Source: an uncultured Flammeovirgaceae bacterium (lineage in GTDB: Bacteria > Bacteroidota > Bacteroidia > Cytophagales > Cyclobacteriaceae). Taken from it: a DNA stretch of 64,000 nt. How positions within the stretch are numbered: position 1 is the first letter of the stretch; the number at the start of each line of letters is the position of its first letter. The stretch is taken from assembly GCA_937883755.1 (NCBI GenBank), contig CAKZYA010000022.1, forward strand, positions 62,001 to 126,000. Reading direction: 5' to 3'. The notes beneath the pieces were generated by a model. The model was not told where the DNA came from. It did no database searches and saw only the letters and a program-made list of their open reading frames with translations. A program made the position numbers and the translations under genes. Positions 17,271-26,398 of this stretch are shown here, piece after piece.

Positions 17271-18982
17271 TAGCTAGGCCACTGCGTTTCAAATCCCTGA
17301 GAATGGATAAGCTTCTGAAAATCAGCCAGTAGGCTTTTGTTTTCGCGAACGGTGTGAGGAGTGGATTTTTTCTCTAGAGCAAAAGCAGCTAGCATTCCCA
17401 CTGCTTCGCCAATGCTCCATTCTACCGGGTGCAGGCGGTAGCAACCGTTAGTAATATGGGTAGTCCCAATATTTTTGTTAGCGGGAAGCAGGTTTTGCAT
17501 TCGTTGGGGTAGTAAAGCTCCTAACGGAATCTGGAAGGGTAGAGAAGCAAAGTCGATATAATTATCACCACCGGAGCTGGGATGCAGGTCGATGTGGTAA
17601 TAGCCAATTCCTACACTGTCGTAGAAGTCGGCTGCTGTTTGCCCCTCTTCTGAGCCTGCCACCTTCAATCGCTGTTCTTTACCTACGTGCTCTTCCAACA
17701 CCCGAAAAATGGGTTTTATCCGGCGCGATTCTCGTACGTAAGCGTATTTGGCTAAGCCATCGTCAGTCCCCAAAATATCACCACGCAAGCGTAAACCTGG
17801 CCAACCTTGTTTGCCATTGGGGCGAGGGGCTTCGGTTTGTAACCAGTAGAAAAGTGACAGGCTTAGCTGCTTACTTTGGGCAACATGTCGGTCAAATTCT
17901 TCGGAGCTTACATCAACTAAGTTACCTAAGAAGTAGTCATTTTGAGGCCAGTTGATAATAGTACTGTCACCAGGGTATGTTCCTTCTTTGAAATTATTAC
18001 GGTCAATCAGCTTACGATAATTCCAGAGGTTAAGCACATCCCTAGTAGGAGTGCCTTCGGGATGAAACCCTAAGGTTTTAGGCTTTAGGGTAGAGGGGTG
18101 GGTGTAAGTAAGTGATAAGAGTTTACCGGGCCAAGATGGGTTTAGATCGGGAATAAATTCTCTCCAGAAATCGTAGTCCTTCGGTTTTTCAATCAGATTT
18201 TCAGTTCCTGGAACATAATCCATTGCCAGACACATGGTAAATGACTGCTGATTGGCTGGGTCAGCTTTTTCAGCTGCGTGAAGCTCACTAGTATCGGATT
18301 TTGCTTCCGCCCCGGTTACGTACTCAGTATTGGTAAGCGGTAGTAAATCGCCTAACTCAGTGGCATCCGCAAAGTAGGGCGCGGTTAAGGTTATTTCTTT
18401 TTCCGTTTGAATATTCTGAGCTATCAAGGCTTTTACTTGGTCACTATCTACATCCGCCGAGATGATTTTATGATTGAGCAGCAACGTAAGCTGTCGATTA
18501 CTCAGGTAAGGAGCTAACATCGCGTCTAATACCGCTAAGGCTACCCGTGGCTCATGACAAAGCCGAGAAACAGCGCCGTTTCCCGGATTAAAGTACTGCT
18601 GCTGACGGGCTGCTTCAGTTACCGGATAGTTTTGAAAGTAGTGCTGCCGAACAGCATTTCGGAAGTCACGATAAAGCTGGGTGGCTCCATGGGTTTCAAT
18701 CCATTGGTGTTCATCAGGGGGAACGCCCTGCTGGGTAATTTGTCCGCCAATCCAATCCGTTTCTTCGGTCATCACCACGCGCAATCCATTGCGTAATGCA
18801 GACAATGCAGCGGCACAACCACCTAATCCACCTCCCGCTACAATTAAGTCAGCAGTATATTCATTCTGTATACTGTTATTAATCAAAAAGTTGCTCGAGT
18901 AGGAAGAATAGCTTATAGCGGGAAGCATAGCTAGAGAACTACCTCCAACACCTATGTTTTTAATGAACCTTCTGCGTTTCAT
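17270..18982 (-). CDS. Tat-exported FAD-dependent oxidoreductase
   Basis: 570 residues. The N-terminus MKRRRFIKNIGVGGSSLAML is a twin-arginine signal, so the enzyme is exported folded with its cofactor. A Rossmann FAD-binding site follows (DLIVAGGGLGGCAAALSALRNG, about 44-65), and then a WIGGQITQQGV motif typical of the FAD_oxidored family (PF12831-type). That family includes many uncharacterised enzymes in polysaccharide and sugar loci of Bacteroidota and Planctomycetes. A C-terminal motif with RLHPVEWSIGEAVGMLAA fits the second half of the flavin site. The substrate is unknown. The position next to a LacI-controlled sugar-acid region suggests a carbohydrate-linked role (inference). Confidence 0.85.
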   Translation of the reverse strand: MKRRRFIKNIGVGGSSLAMLPAISYSSYSSNFLINNSIQNEYTADLIVAGGGLGGCAAALSALRNGLRVVMTEETDWIGGQITQQGVPPDEHQWIETHGATQLYRDFRNAVRQHYFQNYPVTEAARQQQYFNPGNGAVSRLCHEPRVALAVLDAMLAPYLSNRQLTLLLNHKIISADVDSDQVKALIAQNIQTEKEITLTAPYFADATELGDLLPLTNTEYVTGAEAKSDTSELHAAEKADPANQQSFTMCLAMDYVPGTENLIEKPKDYDFWREFIPDLNPSWPGKLLSLTYTHPSTLKPKTLGFHPEGTPTRDVLNLWNYRKLIDRNNFKEGTYPGDSTIINWPQNDYFLGNLVDVSSEEFDRHVAQSKQLSLSLFYWLQTEAPRPNGKQGWPGLRLRGDILGTDDGLAKYAYVRESRRIKPIFRVLEEHVGKEQRLKVAGSEEGQTAADFYDSVGIGYYHIDLHPSSGGDNYIDFASLPFQIPLGALLPQRMQNLLPANKNIGTTHITNGCYRLHPVEWSIGEAVGMLAAFALEKKSTPHTVRENKSLLADFQKLIHSQGFETQWPS

Positions 18983-19108
18983 AGTTTTGCTAAAATCAAG
19001 TGAGTAAATTAAGATTAATCACCCTTATTTTTGCACAATCTGACAAAAAATCCGTTCTAGCTAATAGCGAACTAGCACAGGGGACGTAAGCTAAGCAGGG
19101 GTTTTCGG

Positions 19109-19139
19109 TTGTAAAGCCACTAATTATGCGTTATCTTTA
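19109..19139 (+). promoter_or_regulatory. Candidate Bacteroidetes-type promoter
   Basis: TTG at 19109-19111, a 20-nt spacer, then TATCTTTA at 19132-19139, one base from the Bacteroidetes -7 consensus TAnnTTTG. It lies about 40 bp before the preferred start codon at 19180. Confidence 0.35.
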
Positions 19140-19179
19140 AAGTATAATGGGCAACGATTATGAGGGTAATTTTTACAGA

Positions 19180-20034
19180 ATGAACAAACTAACACTACTA
19201 CTTTTATTACTGGTGTTTGCCCAATGCGCTATTGCCCAAGATAATACTCAGGTGCTTATTCGGGGTAGGGTAGTGGAAGCTGATAGTTTGAGTGCATTGC
19301 CGTACGTCCACATCCGAGGACAGCAAGGTACAACAGGCACTGCTACGGATAGTCAGGGAAATTTTTCGGTAAATGTGCTGAGCCAAGATACTATCATGTT
19401 TAGCAGCGTGGGGTATCAGCCTTATTTTTTGTTTCCCGCCGATAGTACTGAAGAAAAGCTTAGTACGCTGACGGTTACTATGGTTCCGCAAATAAATACT
19501 CTAAAAGAGGTCACGGTGAGAGCCTACGACAATATTGAGCAGTTTATTCGTCGTGAGCCAGAGCCTTTTAGCCTCAATCGACCTAAAGGCGAACCACTGT
19601 TTGAGCGGAAAGACCCGCAAGAGGTTCCGGCAATTGGTTTAGCAGGAGGAATGAATGGAGCACGTTTAGAAGGTGCTGTTACTGCTTTTGCCAATCTATT
19701 TAATAGCAAGTATCAGCAGGAGAAAAAGCTGAAAGAAATTTTAGCGAATAAGGAAGAAGAATCCCGACAGCAAGAGTTACGGCAAATCATGACAGAGAAA
19801 TATCAAGATATGTTGGCAACAGCTACTACTTTGAGTGAGGCAGATATTGAGCGTTTTACTCTAGAGTATATGCCCTCGCCTCAGGTAATGCTTCACTTAG
19901 ATGATTACAGTATTATGCTTAGCATTGTGAAAAATCTGCAAAATTTTGAGACTGAAGCCGAACGGCAGTTGGCTATTCAGCGATTGCTGGAAAATAAAGT
20001 GTTTGAAGGGGAAAGCTCTACTACGCGTCAGTAA
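19180..20034 (+). CDS. Exported protein with carboxypeptidase-regulatory-like domain
   Basis: Start at 19180 is preferred over the ATG at 19147 because it gives a proper signal peptide (MNKLTLLLLLLVFAQCAIAQ); 284 residues. Residues about 25-110 form a CarboxypepD_reg-like beta-sandwich (VLIRGRVVEADS, then TATDSQGNFSV, DTIMFSSVGYQ and a LKEVTVRAY tail), the same module found at the N-terminus of SusC/TonB-dependent receptors. There is no plug or barrel, however. The C-terminal half is a charged helical region rich in Glu, Gln and Arg. Probably periplasmic; function unknown. Convergent with the LacI gene, only 6 bp between stops. Confidence 0.75.
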   Translation: MNKLTLLLLLLVFAQCAIAQDNTQVLIRGRVVEADSLSALPYVHIRGQQGTTGTATDSQGNFSVNVLSQDTIMFSSVGYQPYFLFPADSTEEKLSTLTVTMVPQINTLKEVTVRAYDNIEQFIRREPEPFSLNRPKGEPLFERKDPQEVPAIGLAGGMNGARLEGAVTAFANLFNSKYQQEKKLKEILANKEEESRQQELRQIMTEKYQDMLATATTLSEADIERFTLEYMPSPQVMLHLDDYSIMLSIVKNLQNFETEAERQLAIQRLLENKVFEGESSTTRQ

Positions 20035-20040
20035 GTTAAG

Positions 20041-21063
20041 CTATTTTCGAAGAGAAGAAGCCCTGACTACCAGCTGATGTTCTACGACTACCATTTCTTC
20101 TTCACTTTTTTGCGCATTATTTAACTGATTAATTAATGTGCGAGCAGTAAGCTCTCCCATTTTTTGACCAGGATAGCTGATGGTTGTCAAGGCGGGCTCC
20201 ACTACTCGTGATAGCAAGTCGTTATTAAATCCCACAATAGCAATCTCTTGAGGCACTTCAATATTAGCCCTTCGGAGTTCACTCATAATGGCGGCGGCTT
20301 GAGTATCACTTACACAAAATAGGCCATCCGGAAGAGGGTTTATCGCCAAAATATCTTGAGCAGTACGCCCGGGATCAGGGTCTCGTAAATCGGGAAAAAG
20401 CACTAGCGATGGATTGTATTCCAGCCCAAAGTCCAGTAAAGCTTGCTGATAGCCAGCGTGACGACTGTGATAGACCTTAGATCGTAAGTTGCCAGCAACG
20501 TGAACAATGCGTCGGCATCCTTGCTCAAGTAAGTGATGGGTAGCTTCATAACCTGCCTGATGATTGTCAATCACAATACAAGTACAATCGGGAGCATCGA
20601 AGGTACGATCGAAGAAAATAAGAGGAATTTCTTTTTGTAGTATAAACCGGAAATGCTCAATATCTTCGGTGTCACTGGCTAGAGAAACTAGTAGGCCATC
20701 AACCCGGCTATTAAACATAGTATCTACATTGGCCTCTTCTTTCTTAACCGACTCTAGTGACTGGCTGATAATCAGGTTATAACCTTGCTGGTTGGCTACC
20801 TTTTCAATACCAGCAATTACTGTCGAGGTAAAGTAGCTATTTAAGTGGGGAATGATGACTCCAATAGTGTTTGTCTTTTTTTTACGTAGGTTGCTAGCAA
20901 AAATATTTTGCTGGTAACCCATCCGGCGAGCGGTTTCATGAATTTTATCCCGTGTTTGTTTCTTGATAGCTGGATGGTCGTTAAGACCACGACTTACAGT
21001 AGCTGCTGAAATATGCAATTCCTTAGCAATATCATAGATCGTTACATCCTTAGAGGCACTCAT
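20041..21063 (-). CDS. LacI-family transcriptional regulator (1)
   Basis: 340 residues. N-terminal HTH (VTIYDIAKELHISAATVSRGLNDHPAIKKQTRDKI) and hinge helix ending ASNLRKKKTNTIG. Then a periplasmic-binding-protein-like sensor domain (GVIIPHLNSYF..., VDGLLVSLAS..., GLFCVSDTQAAAIM...). Represses or activates sugar genes in response to a sugar or sugar-acid. A palindromic site lies 86 bp upstream of its start. The close paralogue at 21244-22302 is on the same strand. Probable target: the adjacent uronate/sugar-acid genes. Confidence 0.92.
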   Translation of the reverse strand: MSASKDVTIYDIAKELHISAATVSRGLNDHPAIKKQTRDKIHETARRMGYQQNIFASNLRKKKTNTIGVIIPHLNSYFTSTVIAGIEKVANQQGYNLIISQSLESVKKEEANVDTMFNSRVDGLLVSLASDTEDIEHFRFILQKEIPLIFFDRTFDAPDCTCIVIDNHQAGYEATHHLLEQGCRRIVHVAGNLRSKVYHSRHAGYQQALLDFGLEYNPSLVLFPDLRDPDPGRTAQDILAINPLPDGLFCVSDTQAAAIMSELRRANIEVPQEIAIVGFNNDLLSRVVEPALTTISYPGQKMGELTARTLINQLNNAQKSEEEMVVVEHQLVVRASSLRK

Positions 21064-21148
21064 TCTAATAAAAATAACTATAATTTTCTAACCGATAATC
21101 CGGTAGACAGCTAAATTCAGAAAAAAGATTGTATAATAAAAGGATTAT

Positions 21149-21170
21149 TTTTCACAATCGGTTGTGAAAA
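21149..21170. promoter_or_regulatory. LacI-type operator upstream of LacI regulator 1
   Basis: Near-perfect 22-bp palindrome containing TTTCACAATCGGTTGTGAAA (core CAATCGGTTG with a central CG). It sits between the two lacI genes, 86 bp upstream of the first one's start. A central CG step in a palindrome is characteristic of LacI-family operators. The same core appears at 22435-22450. Confidence 0.7.
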
Positions 21171-21243
21171 AAGATGGCCTACCAAGGAAATATTGTAAAA
21201 GCAGGTACCATATTATAAGCGAGATAATCAGTAGTACTCACAG

Positions 21244-22302
21244 CTAGGCTGAGTTCCGGTGAATTGACGAGGTAGTAATCTTACGCTGAGTAGAATCCCG
21301 CACAATTACTTCAGTTTTAAGAACGGTATTTTGTGATTGTACAATATGCCCGTACTCTTGATGTCTCAATATCTGCTGAGCGGCTATTTTTCCCATATCA
21401 TGGGCTGGATGAGAGATAGTAGTAAGCTGAGGTTCAATGATAGAAGAGATAGGATCATTATTGAACCCGATAACGGCCAGATCCTGGGGAATGTGCCAGC
21501 CTTTTAGCTTGGCGTACTGAATAGCACTAACCGCCGCTGAGTCATTAGCTGAAAAAATACCGTCGGGTGGGTTGGGCAGGCCTAGTAAATACTTAGTACT
21601 TTCTCGCCCTTCTTCCATGCTCAGTTTACTATGTACAACCAAGCGTTCATCAATAGGTAAATTGTGCTTTTTTAGCGCATCTAAGTAACCCTGTTGTCTT
21701 CCTCGGTAAGTATTACGGTGCTGTGCCCCACCTAAATGAGCAATCCTACGGCACCCCATCTCAATTAAGTGTTCAGTTGCTTTAAAACCTGCAGAATGGT
21801 TATCAATTGCTACGCAATCGGTTTCCAATTCTGGGGCTATACGATCCACTGAAATCAAGGGTATTTTATTTTCCAGAAAAGCATGAAAGTGATCGTACTG
21901 CCGAGTTTCCATCGCTAAAGAAACGATCAGTCCATCTACCCGACTTGAGTAGAGCGTATGAGCCGTCGCTACTTCTTTCTTATATGAATCGTAGGTCTGG
22001 GAAATAATTACATTATAATCACTCTGGCTAGCAGTATCCTCAATACCACTAATAAGTGCTGCAATAAAGGGGCGATTTATCAAAGGAACGATTACACCAA
22101 TAGTATTAGTCTTGTTCTTTCGGAGGTTAGAGGCTACTGAATTAGGCCGATATCCCATTTTTTTGGCAAGCTTCTTAACAGAGAGCGTGGTTTCCTTACT
22201 TATGCTATGGTGATCGTTTAATGCTCGGGATACAGTAGTAGGGGATACTTTTAATTTCTCGGCAATGTCGTAGATAGTGATGCCTTTGTTATTTTTTCTC
22301 AT
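21244..22302 (-). CDS. LacI-family transcriptional regulator (2)
   Basis: 352 residues from ATG 22302; the open frame reaches a TTG at 22311. HTH GITIYDIAEKLKVSPTTVSRALNDHHSISKE and hinge VASNLRKNKTNTIGV, nearly the same as in the neighbouring LacI regulator, then the sugar-binding fold. Hinge and recognition-helix similarity suggest both regulators see related operators. Divergent from the PmoA/ThuA gene; a 16-bp palindrome with the shared core lies between them. Confidence 0.92.
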   Translation of the reverse strand: MRKNNKGITIYDIAEKLKVSPTTVSRALNDHHSISKETTLSVKKLAKKMGYRPNSVASNLRKNKTNTIGVIVPLINRPFIAALISGIEDTASQSDYNVIISQTYDSYKKEVATAHTLYSSRVDGLIVSLAMETRQYDHFHAFLENKIPLISVDRIAPELETDCVAIDNHSAGFKATEHLIEMGCRRIAHLGGAQHRNTYRGRQQGYLDALKKHNLPIDERLVVHSKLSMEEGRESTKYLLGLPNPPDGIFSANDSAAVSAIQYAKLKGWHIPQDLAVIGFNNDPISSIIEPQLTTISHPAHDMGKIAAQQILRHQEYGHIVQSQNTVLKTEVIVRDSTQRKITTSSIHRNSA

Positions 22303-22774
22303 AACTGTCAAGATTGCTTCAGGAATGTATATTCTTTGCTAATAATCACTCTACTGTATTACAGTTATAAAGCAAAATTTCGGCGCAACCAGAATTTTCA
22401 GTTTTATCAAATATAAGGCTTTATTGATAAAATTACGCAATCGGTTGCGTTGCAATATATTTTTTGAGTAAGTTTATGTCTAAATATTGAATTTAAAATG
22501 TAGTTAAGCTTGAGATAGCTTGAGTTTTGCTAATAGTATTTGCTGCTGTGAGAAATCACTACTGTGCCTTTTATACTGCGTCTGCTGGAACGATCAACGC
22601 AAGTATTTAGAGGGTATATTAATTATAGCCTCGGTTATCTAGACGTTGAAAATAATATTGAGCCTCTCACGGAGATTCCAGCAGGTACGGACAGCACATA
22701 TTAAACTATAATCTTTTTGCGAAAATTATTTAAATTTAATTTCACTTTTGTTCACTACTCATAACAACTACCTA
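22303..22774. other. 472-bp divergent regulatory region
   Basis: Contains the LacI-type palindrome at 22435-22450. Contains an inverted pair CTGCTGGAA (22582-22590) / TTCCAGCAG (22676-22684). Contains a short open frame from GTG 22564 to TAA 22704 (46 codons) that resembles no complete protein and may be a relic. The rest is A+T rich. Confidence 0.45.
22435..22450. promoter_or_regulatory. LacI-type operator before the PmoA/ThuA gene
   Basis: ACGCAATCGGTTGCGT, palindromic except for the T/G pair beside the centre. It shares the core CAATCGGTTG with the operator at 21149-21170. Located in the divergent region between lacI 2 and the sugar genes. Confidence 0.7.
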
Positions 22775-24760
22775 ATGTCCTGGAGAAACTATTTTGCCAT
22801 GGCTCTGATTTTTTGCCTGGCTCTTGCTCCCGCTTATTCATTCACTCAACCTACTCAAGTAGCTGAATTTGTTGTCTACGCCGGGGAGTATGATCGTATA
22901 AATACTCCAATTACGGTGAATGTTGATAAGCTCGGTGTTCCGCAAGGCTCAAAAGAGTGGCAACTAGTTGAACACCGAGGTAGTGAAGTTTATCCGGTAG
23001 CTCTACAGTGGGGTGGTCATACCTCTAACACACTCAACTGGATACTATCGGGAGAAACTCCGGCAGGCAGTAGTCGCTACTTTTCTTTGCAAGTGGATAA
23101 TTCTCGACCTTCTGGCGCAACCTCTGAAGTGGAAGTTGCCGATCAGGAGGGAACGATAGTATTTACTCTGGGAGATCAAGAAGTGCTGACTTATCAGTAT
23201 GCTTTGGCCAAAGTTCCGGAGGGTGTAGATGATATTTATCGTCGGGGAGGCTTTATTCATCCTTTACGTTCGCTGGGCGGTGGGACACTAACCCGCATTC
23301 AACCTCCTGATCACTACCACCACTACGGTATCTGGAACCCCTGGACCCATACAGAGTACCAGGGGCGAGAGATTGACTTCTGGAATTTGATAAAGGGGCA
23401 AGGAACCGTGGAAGCCCGAGGAGTTACCTCTGTAGCTAGTGGTGAAGTATTTGGTAAGCTATCGGCTTGGCACGAGCACATTACTTACGGCGATAGTGCT
23501 AATAAAGCTACCGCTCAAAAGCTGCTGAACGAAACCTGGGATTTACAGGTCTGGAATAATAACTCTGGCGATCAGGTTTATCTAGTAGATTTTATTACCA
23601 CCCAGAATAACGTAACCGAGCATCCTTTTACAGTGAAAGAGTATCGCTATCAGGGGTTTGGTTTTCGGGCTAATAAAGATTGGAATGACAATACCGCACG
23701 ACTGCTTACATCCGAAGGGAAAAATAAGGCGGATGGTAACGGAACGCGGGCTCGTTGGGGGACGGTGAGCGGCCCAACCGAGGCAGGAACTTCTGGGGCT
23801 TTATTTATGACCCATCCTTCTAACTATAATTTTCCAGAGCAAATCCGTATCTGGCCTACGGGTATGAACCAAGGAAAGGAAAATGTATTCTTCAACTTTA
23901 ATCCGGCGATGGATCGTGATTGGGTAATGCCGCCTAAATCGTCTCATACGTTGCGCTACCGAATGCTGGTGTACGATGGAGGGGTTGACGCAACTACGGC
24001 TAACCGTTACTGGCAGGACTTTGCTTATCCCCCTCGGGTTGAGGTAAAAACTTCTTCGGAACTAGAGAGGAAGAAGCTATTGCTTTACACTAAAAACGGT
24101 GAAGGCTATGTCCACGATAATATTCCGTATAGCATCAAAGCAATTCAGAAGTTGGCTGTAGAAAATGGATTTGAGGTAGTTCCTTCCGAAGATCCGGATC
24201 AGTTTACTGCTGAAAACCTTGAACAGTACGATGCCCTTATTTTCTCAAACACTAATAACGATGTCTTTGATACCCCTGAGCAAGAACAGGCCTTTCAGGA
24301 CTACATACAATCAGGAGGGCGGTTTGTAGGTATTCATTCGGCTTGTGGTTCGGAGCGAGACTGGGATTGGTTTGCCCAGATGCTGGGGGGAAGATTTCAT
24401 CGCCACCCACCCCGGCAAGACTTTGACGTAATTGTACTGGATAAAACACACCCTTCTACACACTTCTTGCCTGACGTATGGTCGGTAAAAGATGATGAGT
24501 GCTACTATTTGAAACACTTAAATCCGGATAACCATGTACTACTAGCGGCTGACTTAAATACAGTAGAAGATGAAAAGCGGGAGGACTATCCGGCTAACTA
24601 CTTTGGTGATCAGTTCCCTTTAGCATGGTGTCATGAATTTGACGGAGGAAGGCAGTGGTACACTGCCCTTGGACATCGCCCGGAGCACTATTCTGATCCT
24701 ACGTTTATGAAGCATATTTTAGGTGGCATTATTTGGGTACTCAGTGATGAGGCTCCTTAA
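22775..24760 (+). CDS. PmoA-like (DUF6807) / ThuA-like fusion protein, exported
   Basis: 661 residues from ATG 22775; the frame extends to a TTG at 22748. An N-terminal signal segment (FAMALIFCLALAPAYS) is followed by a PmoA/DUF6807 region (about 25-410, with GGFIHPLRSLGGGTLTRIQ, then HYHHYGIWNPW). The last 230 residues are a ThuA-like domain (class I glutamine-amidotransferase-like fold: KKLLLYTKNGEGYVHDN, then RFVGIHSACGSE and WCHEFDGGRQWYTALGH). Both modules occur in sugar-utilisation loci of Bacteroidota. ThuA proteins are linked to disaccharide and 3-keto-glycoside processing. The His-rich motif before GIWNPW may bind a metal. First gene of a likely operon with the two Gfo/Idh/MocA proteins. 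Confidence 0.85.
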   Translation: MSWRNYFAMALIFCLALAPAYSFTQPTQVAEFVVYAGEYDRINTPITVNVDKLGVPQGSKEWQLVEHRGSEVYPVALQWGGHTSNTLNWILSGETPAGSSRYFSLQVDNSRPSGATSEVEVADQEGTIVFTLGDQEVLTYQYALAKVPEGVDDIYRRGGFIHPLRSLGGGTLTRIQPPDHYHHYGIWNPWTHTEYQGREIDFWNLIKGQGTVEARGVTSVASGEVFGKLSAWHEHITYGDSANKATAQKLLNETWDLQVWNNNSGDQVYLVDFITTQNNVTEHPFTVKEYRYQGFGFRANKDWNDNTARLLTSEGKNKADGNGTRARWGTVSGPTEAGTSGALFMTHPSNYNFPEQIRIWPTGMNQGKENVFFNFNPAMDRDWVMPPKSSHTLRYRMLVYDGGVDATTANRYWQDFAYPPRVEVKTSSELERKKLLLYTKNGEGYVHDNIPYSIKAIQKLAVENGFEVVPSEDPDQFTAENLEQYDALIFSNTNNDVFDTPEQEQAFQDYIQSGGRFVGIHSACGSERDWDWFAQMLGGRFHRHPPRQDFDVIVLDKTHPSTHFLPDVWSVKDDECYYLKHLNPDNHVLLAADLNTVEDEKREDYPANYFGDQFPLAWCHEFDGGRQWYTALGHRPEHYSDPTFMKHILGGIIWVLSDEAP

Positions 24761-24801
24761 TTACTAATTCAACCATTAAAGTATTTACTCATTCAATTAT
24801 T

Positions 24802-26223
24802 ATGAATAGACGAGATTATCTTAAAAAAACACTAGCAACCACTACCGGAGCTTTTTTCGTACCAACCATTGTTCCATCCAGTGTTTTTGGTAAAAATGCC
24901 CCGAGTAATAAAATTCAGGTAGGGCAGATTGGCTTCGGTCGCATCGCTATGTCACACGATTTACCCGAAACTATGAAGCACGATGTGTCACGGGTAGTTG
25001 CGGTATGCGATGTTGATAGTAAGCGTAAAGAAGACGGCAAAAAATTTATTGAGAAGTGGTACGCTGATAACAAGAAAAAAGAAAATTTTGTCGAGGTGAA
25101 GATGTACGACGATTATCGGGAGATGATAGCTAGTCCCGATATCGATGCGGTGATTGTAAGTACTCCTGATCACTGGCATGCTCAACCCGCTATTGAGGCT
25201 GCCCTAGCCGGAAAAGCGGTTTACCTACAAAAACCTACCTCACTTACTATTGAAGAGGGGCGGGCTATGAGCGACATAATCCACCAAACTGGTGCAGTCT
25301 TCCAGTTAGGAAGTCAGCAACGTTCGGTAGATCCATGGCCACAGTTTAAGCGGGCTTGTGAACTAGTGCGGAACGGTAGAATTGGTGAGATCAAAAGCGT
25401 AAAGATTGGTTTGCCAAGTGATCCTTCAGGAGGGGAACCTACTCCAATGGATGTGCCAGACCATCTGAACTACGATATGTGGCTAGGCTCCACTCCTTAC
25501 GTTCCTTACACCGAAGAACGGGTGCATCCCCAACCGCCCTTCACCGATGAAAAGTCACAATTCTCCCGACCTGGCTGGTTACGCTGCGAGCAATTCGGTG
25601 CGGGTATGATTACTGGCTGGGGTGTTCACCATATCGACATTGCCCACTGGGGAATGGATACTGAGTATACTGGACCAATAGAAGTGGAAGCTACGGCTAA
25701 ATTCCCCGAAACCGGACTCTGGAATGTACATGGGCCTTACCGAGTAACTAGCAAATATGCCAATGGAGTAGAAATGGTGGTAGATGGCGAGCTTCCGAAT
25801 GGAGTACGATTTGAAGGAACGGATGGGTGGATTTTCGTATCGAGAGGTAGCGTAGGTATTACCGCTTCTGACCCTAACTTTGGCAATTCGCCAGCATTCC
25901 AAGCTAGTGACCCGAAAATTCTGGAATCTGAAATTGGTTCGGATGAAATTCACTTATACGAAAGCCGTGAGCAGCACGGTAACTGGTTGGATTGCATCAA
26001 GTCACGCAAGCTTACTATTTCCCCGGCAGAAGTAGCCCATCGCTCGTGTAGTGCCTGTCTGGTGTCGCATATTGCCATGAAGCTGCCCCGTAAACTCTAC
26101 TGGGATCCTATCAACGAACGCTTCAAGAACGATGACGAGGCAAATTCTATGCTGTCTCGCTCTCAACGTTATCCTTGGGGTTATGAGCATGTTGATGCAC
26201 TTAAAGCTAGCTATGGAAGATAA
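24802..26223 (+). CDS. Tat-exported Gfo/Idh/MocA-family oxidoreductase
   Basis: 473 residues. Twin-arginine leader (MNRRDYLKKTLATTTGAFFV), then the NAD(P)-binding Rossmann fold (KIQVGQIGFGRIAMS, about 37-51), VVAVCDVDSKR, and the motif STPDHWHAQPAIEAALAGKAVYLQKP. Its Gln replaces the Glu of the usual EKP. The C-terminal alpha/beta domain has WGVHHIDIAHWGM, which carries the His residues of the active site. Family members oxidise or epimerise sugars or hydrolyse glycosides with a bound NAD. Export with tightly bound cofactor fits the Tat leader. Lies 41 bp after the PmoA/ThuA gene. Confidence 0.9.
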   Translation: MNRRDYLKKTLATTTGAFFVPTIVPSSVFGKNAPSNKIQVGQIGFGRIAMSHDLPETMKHDVSRVVAVCDVDSKRKEDGKKFIEKWYADNKKKENFVEVKMYDDYREMIASPDIDAVIVSTPDHWHAQPAIEAALAGKAVYLQKPTSLTIEEGRAMSDIIHQTGAVFQLGSQQRSVDPWPQFKRACELVRNGRIGEIKSVKIGLPSDPSGGEPTPMDVPDHLNYDMWLGSTPYVPYTEERVHPQPPFTDEKSQFSRPGWLRCEQFGAGMITGWGVHHIDIAHWGMDTEYTGPIEVEATAKFPETGLWNVHGPYRVTSKYANGVEMVVDGELPNGVRFEGTDGWIFVSRGSVGITASDPNFGNSPAFQASDPKILESEIGSDEIHLYESREQHGNWLDCIKSRKLTISPAEVAHRSCSACLVSHIAMKLPRKLYWDPINERFKNDDEANSMLSRSQRYPWGYEHVDALKASYGR

Positions 26224-26372
26224 GTGAGATAGTGCTAGCGTGTTATAGTGCGTAGTATTCATGTTTTCTGGCGACCGTCGCACGGTGTTCATGCCTACGC
26301 GGCGCGGTATTCATGTAATTTTGAACACTTGAACACCCCGACACTTCAGCACTACACTTTTTTTATTACCTT

Positions 26373-26386
26373 AGCAACCGATTACA
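26373..26386. promoter_or_regulatory. Possible LacI-type operator before the second Gfo/Idh/MocA-like gene
   Basis: AGCAACCGATTACA matches the reverse complement of the operator core at 22435-22450 in 11 of 14 positions. It lies 12 bp before the start codon at 26399. Weaker than the other two sites. Confidence 0.35.
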
Positions 26387-26398
26387 ATAACCTAGCGA

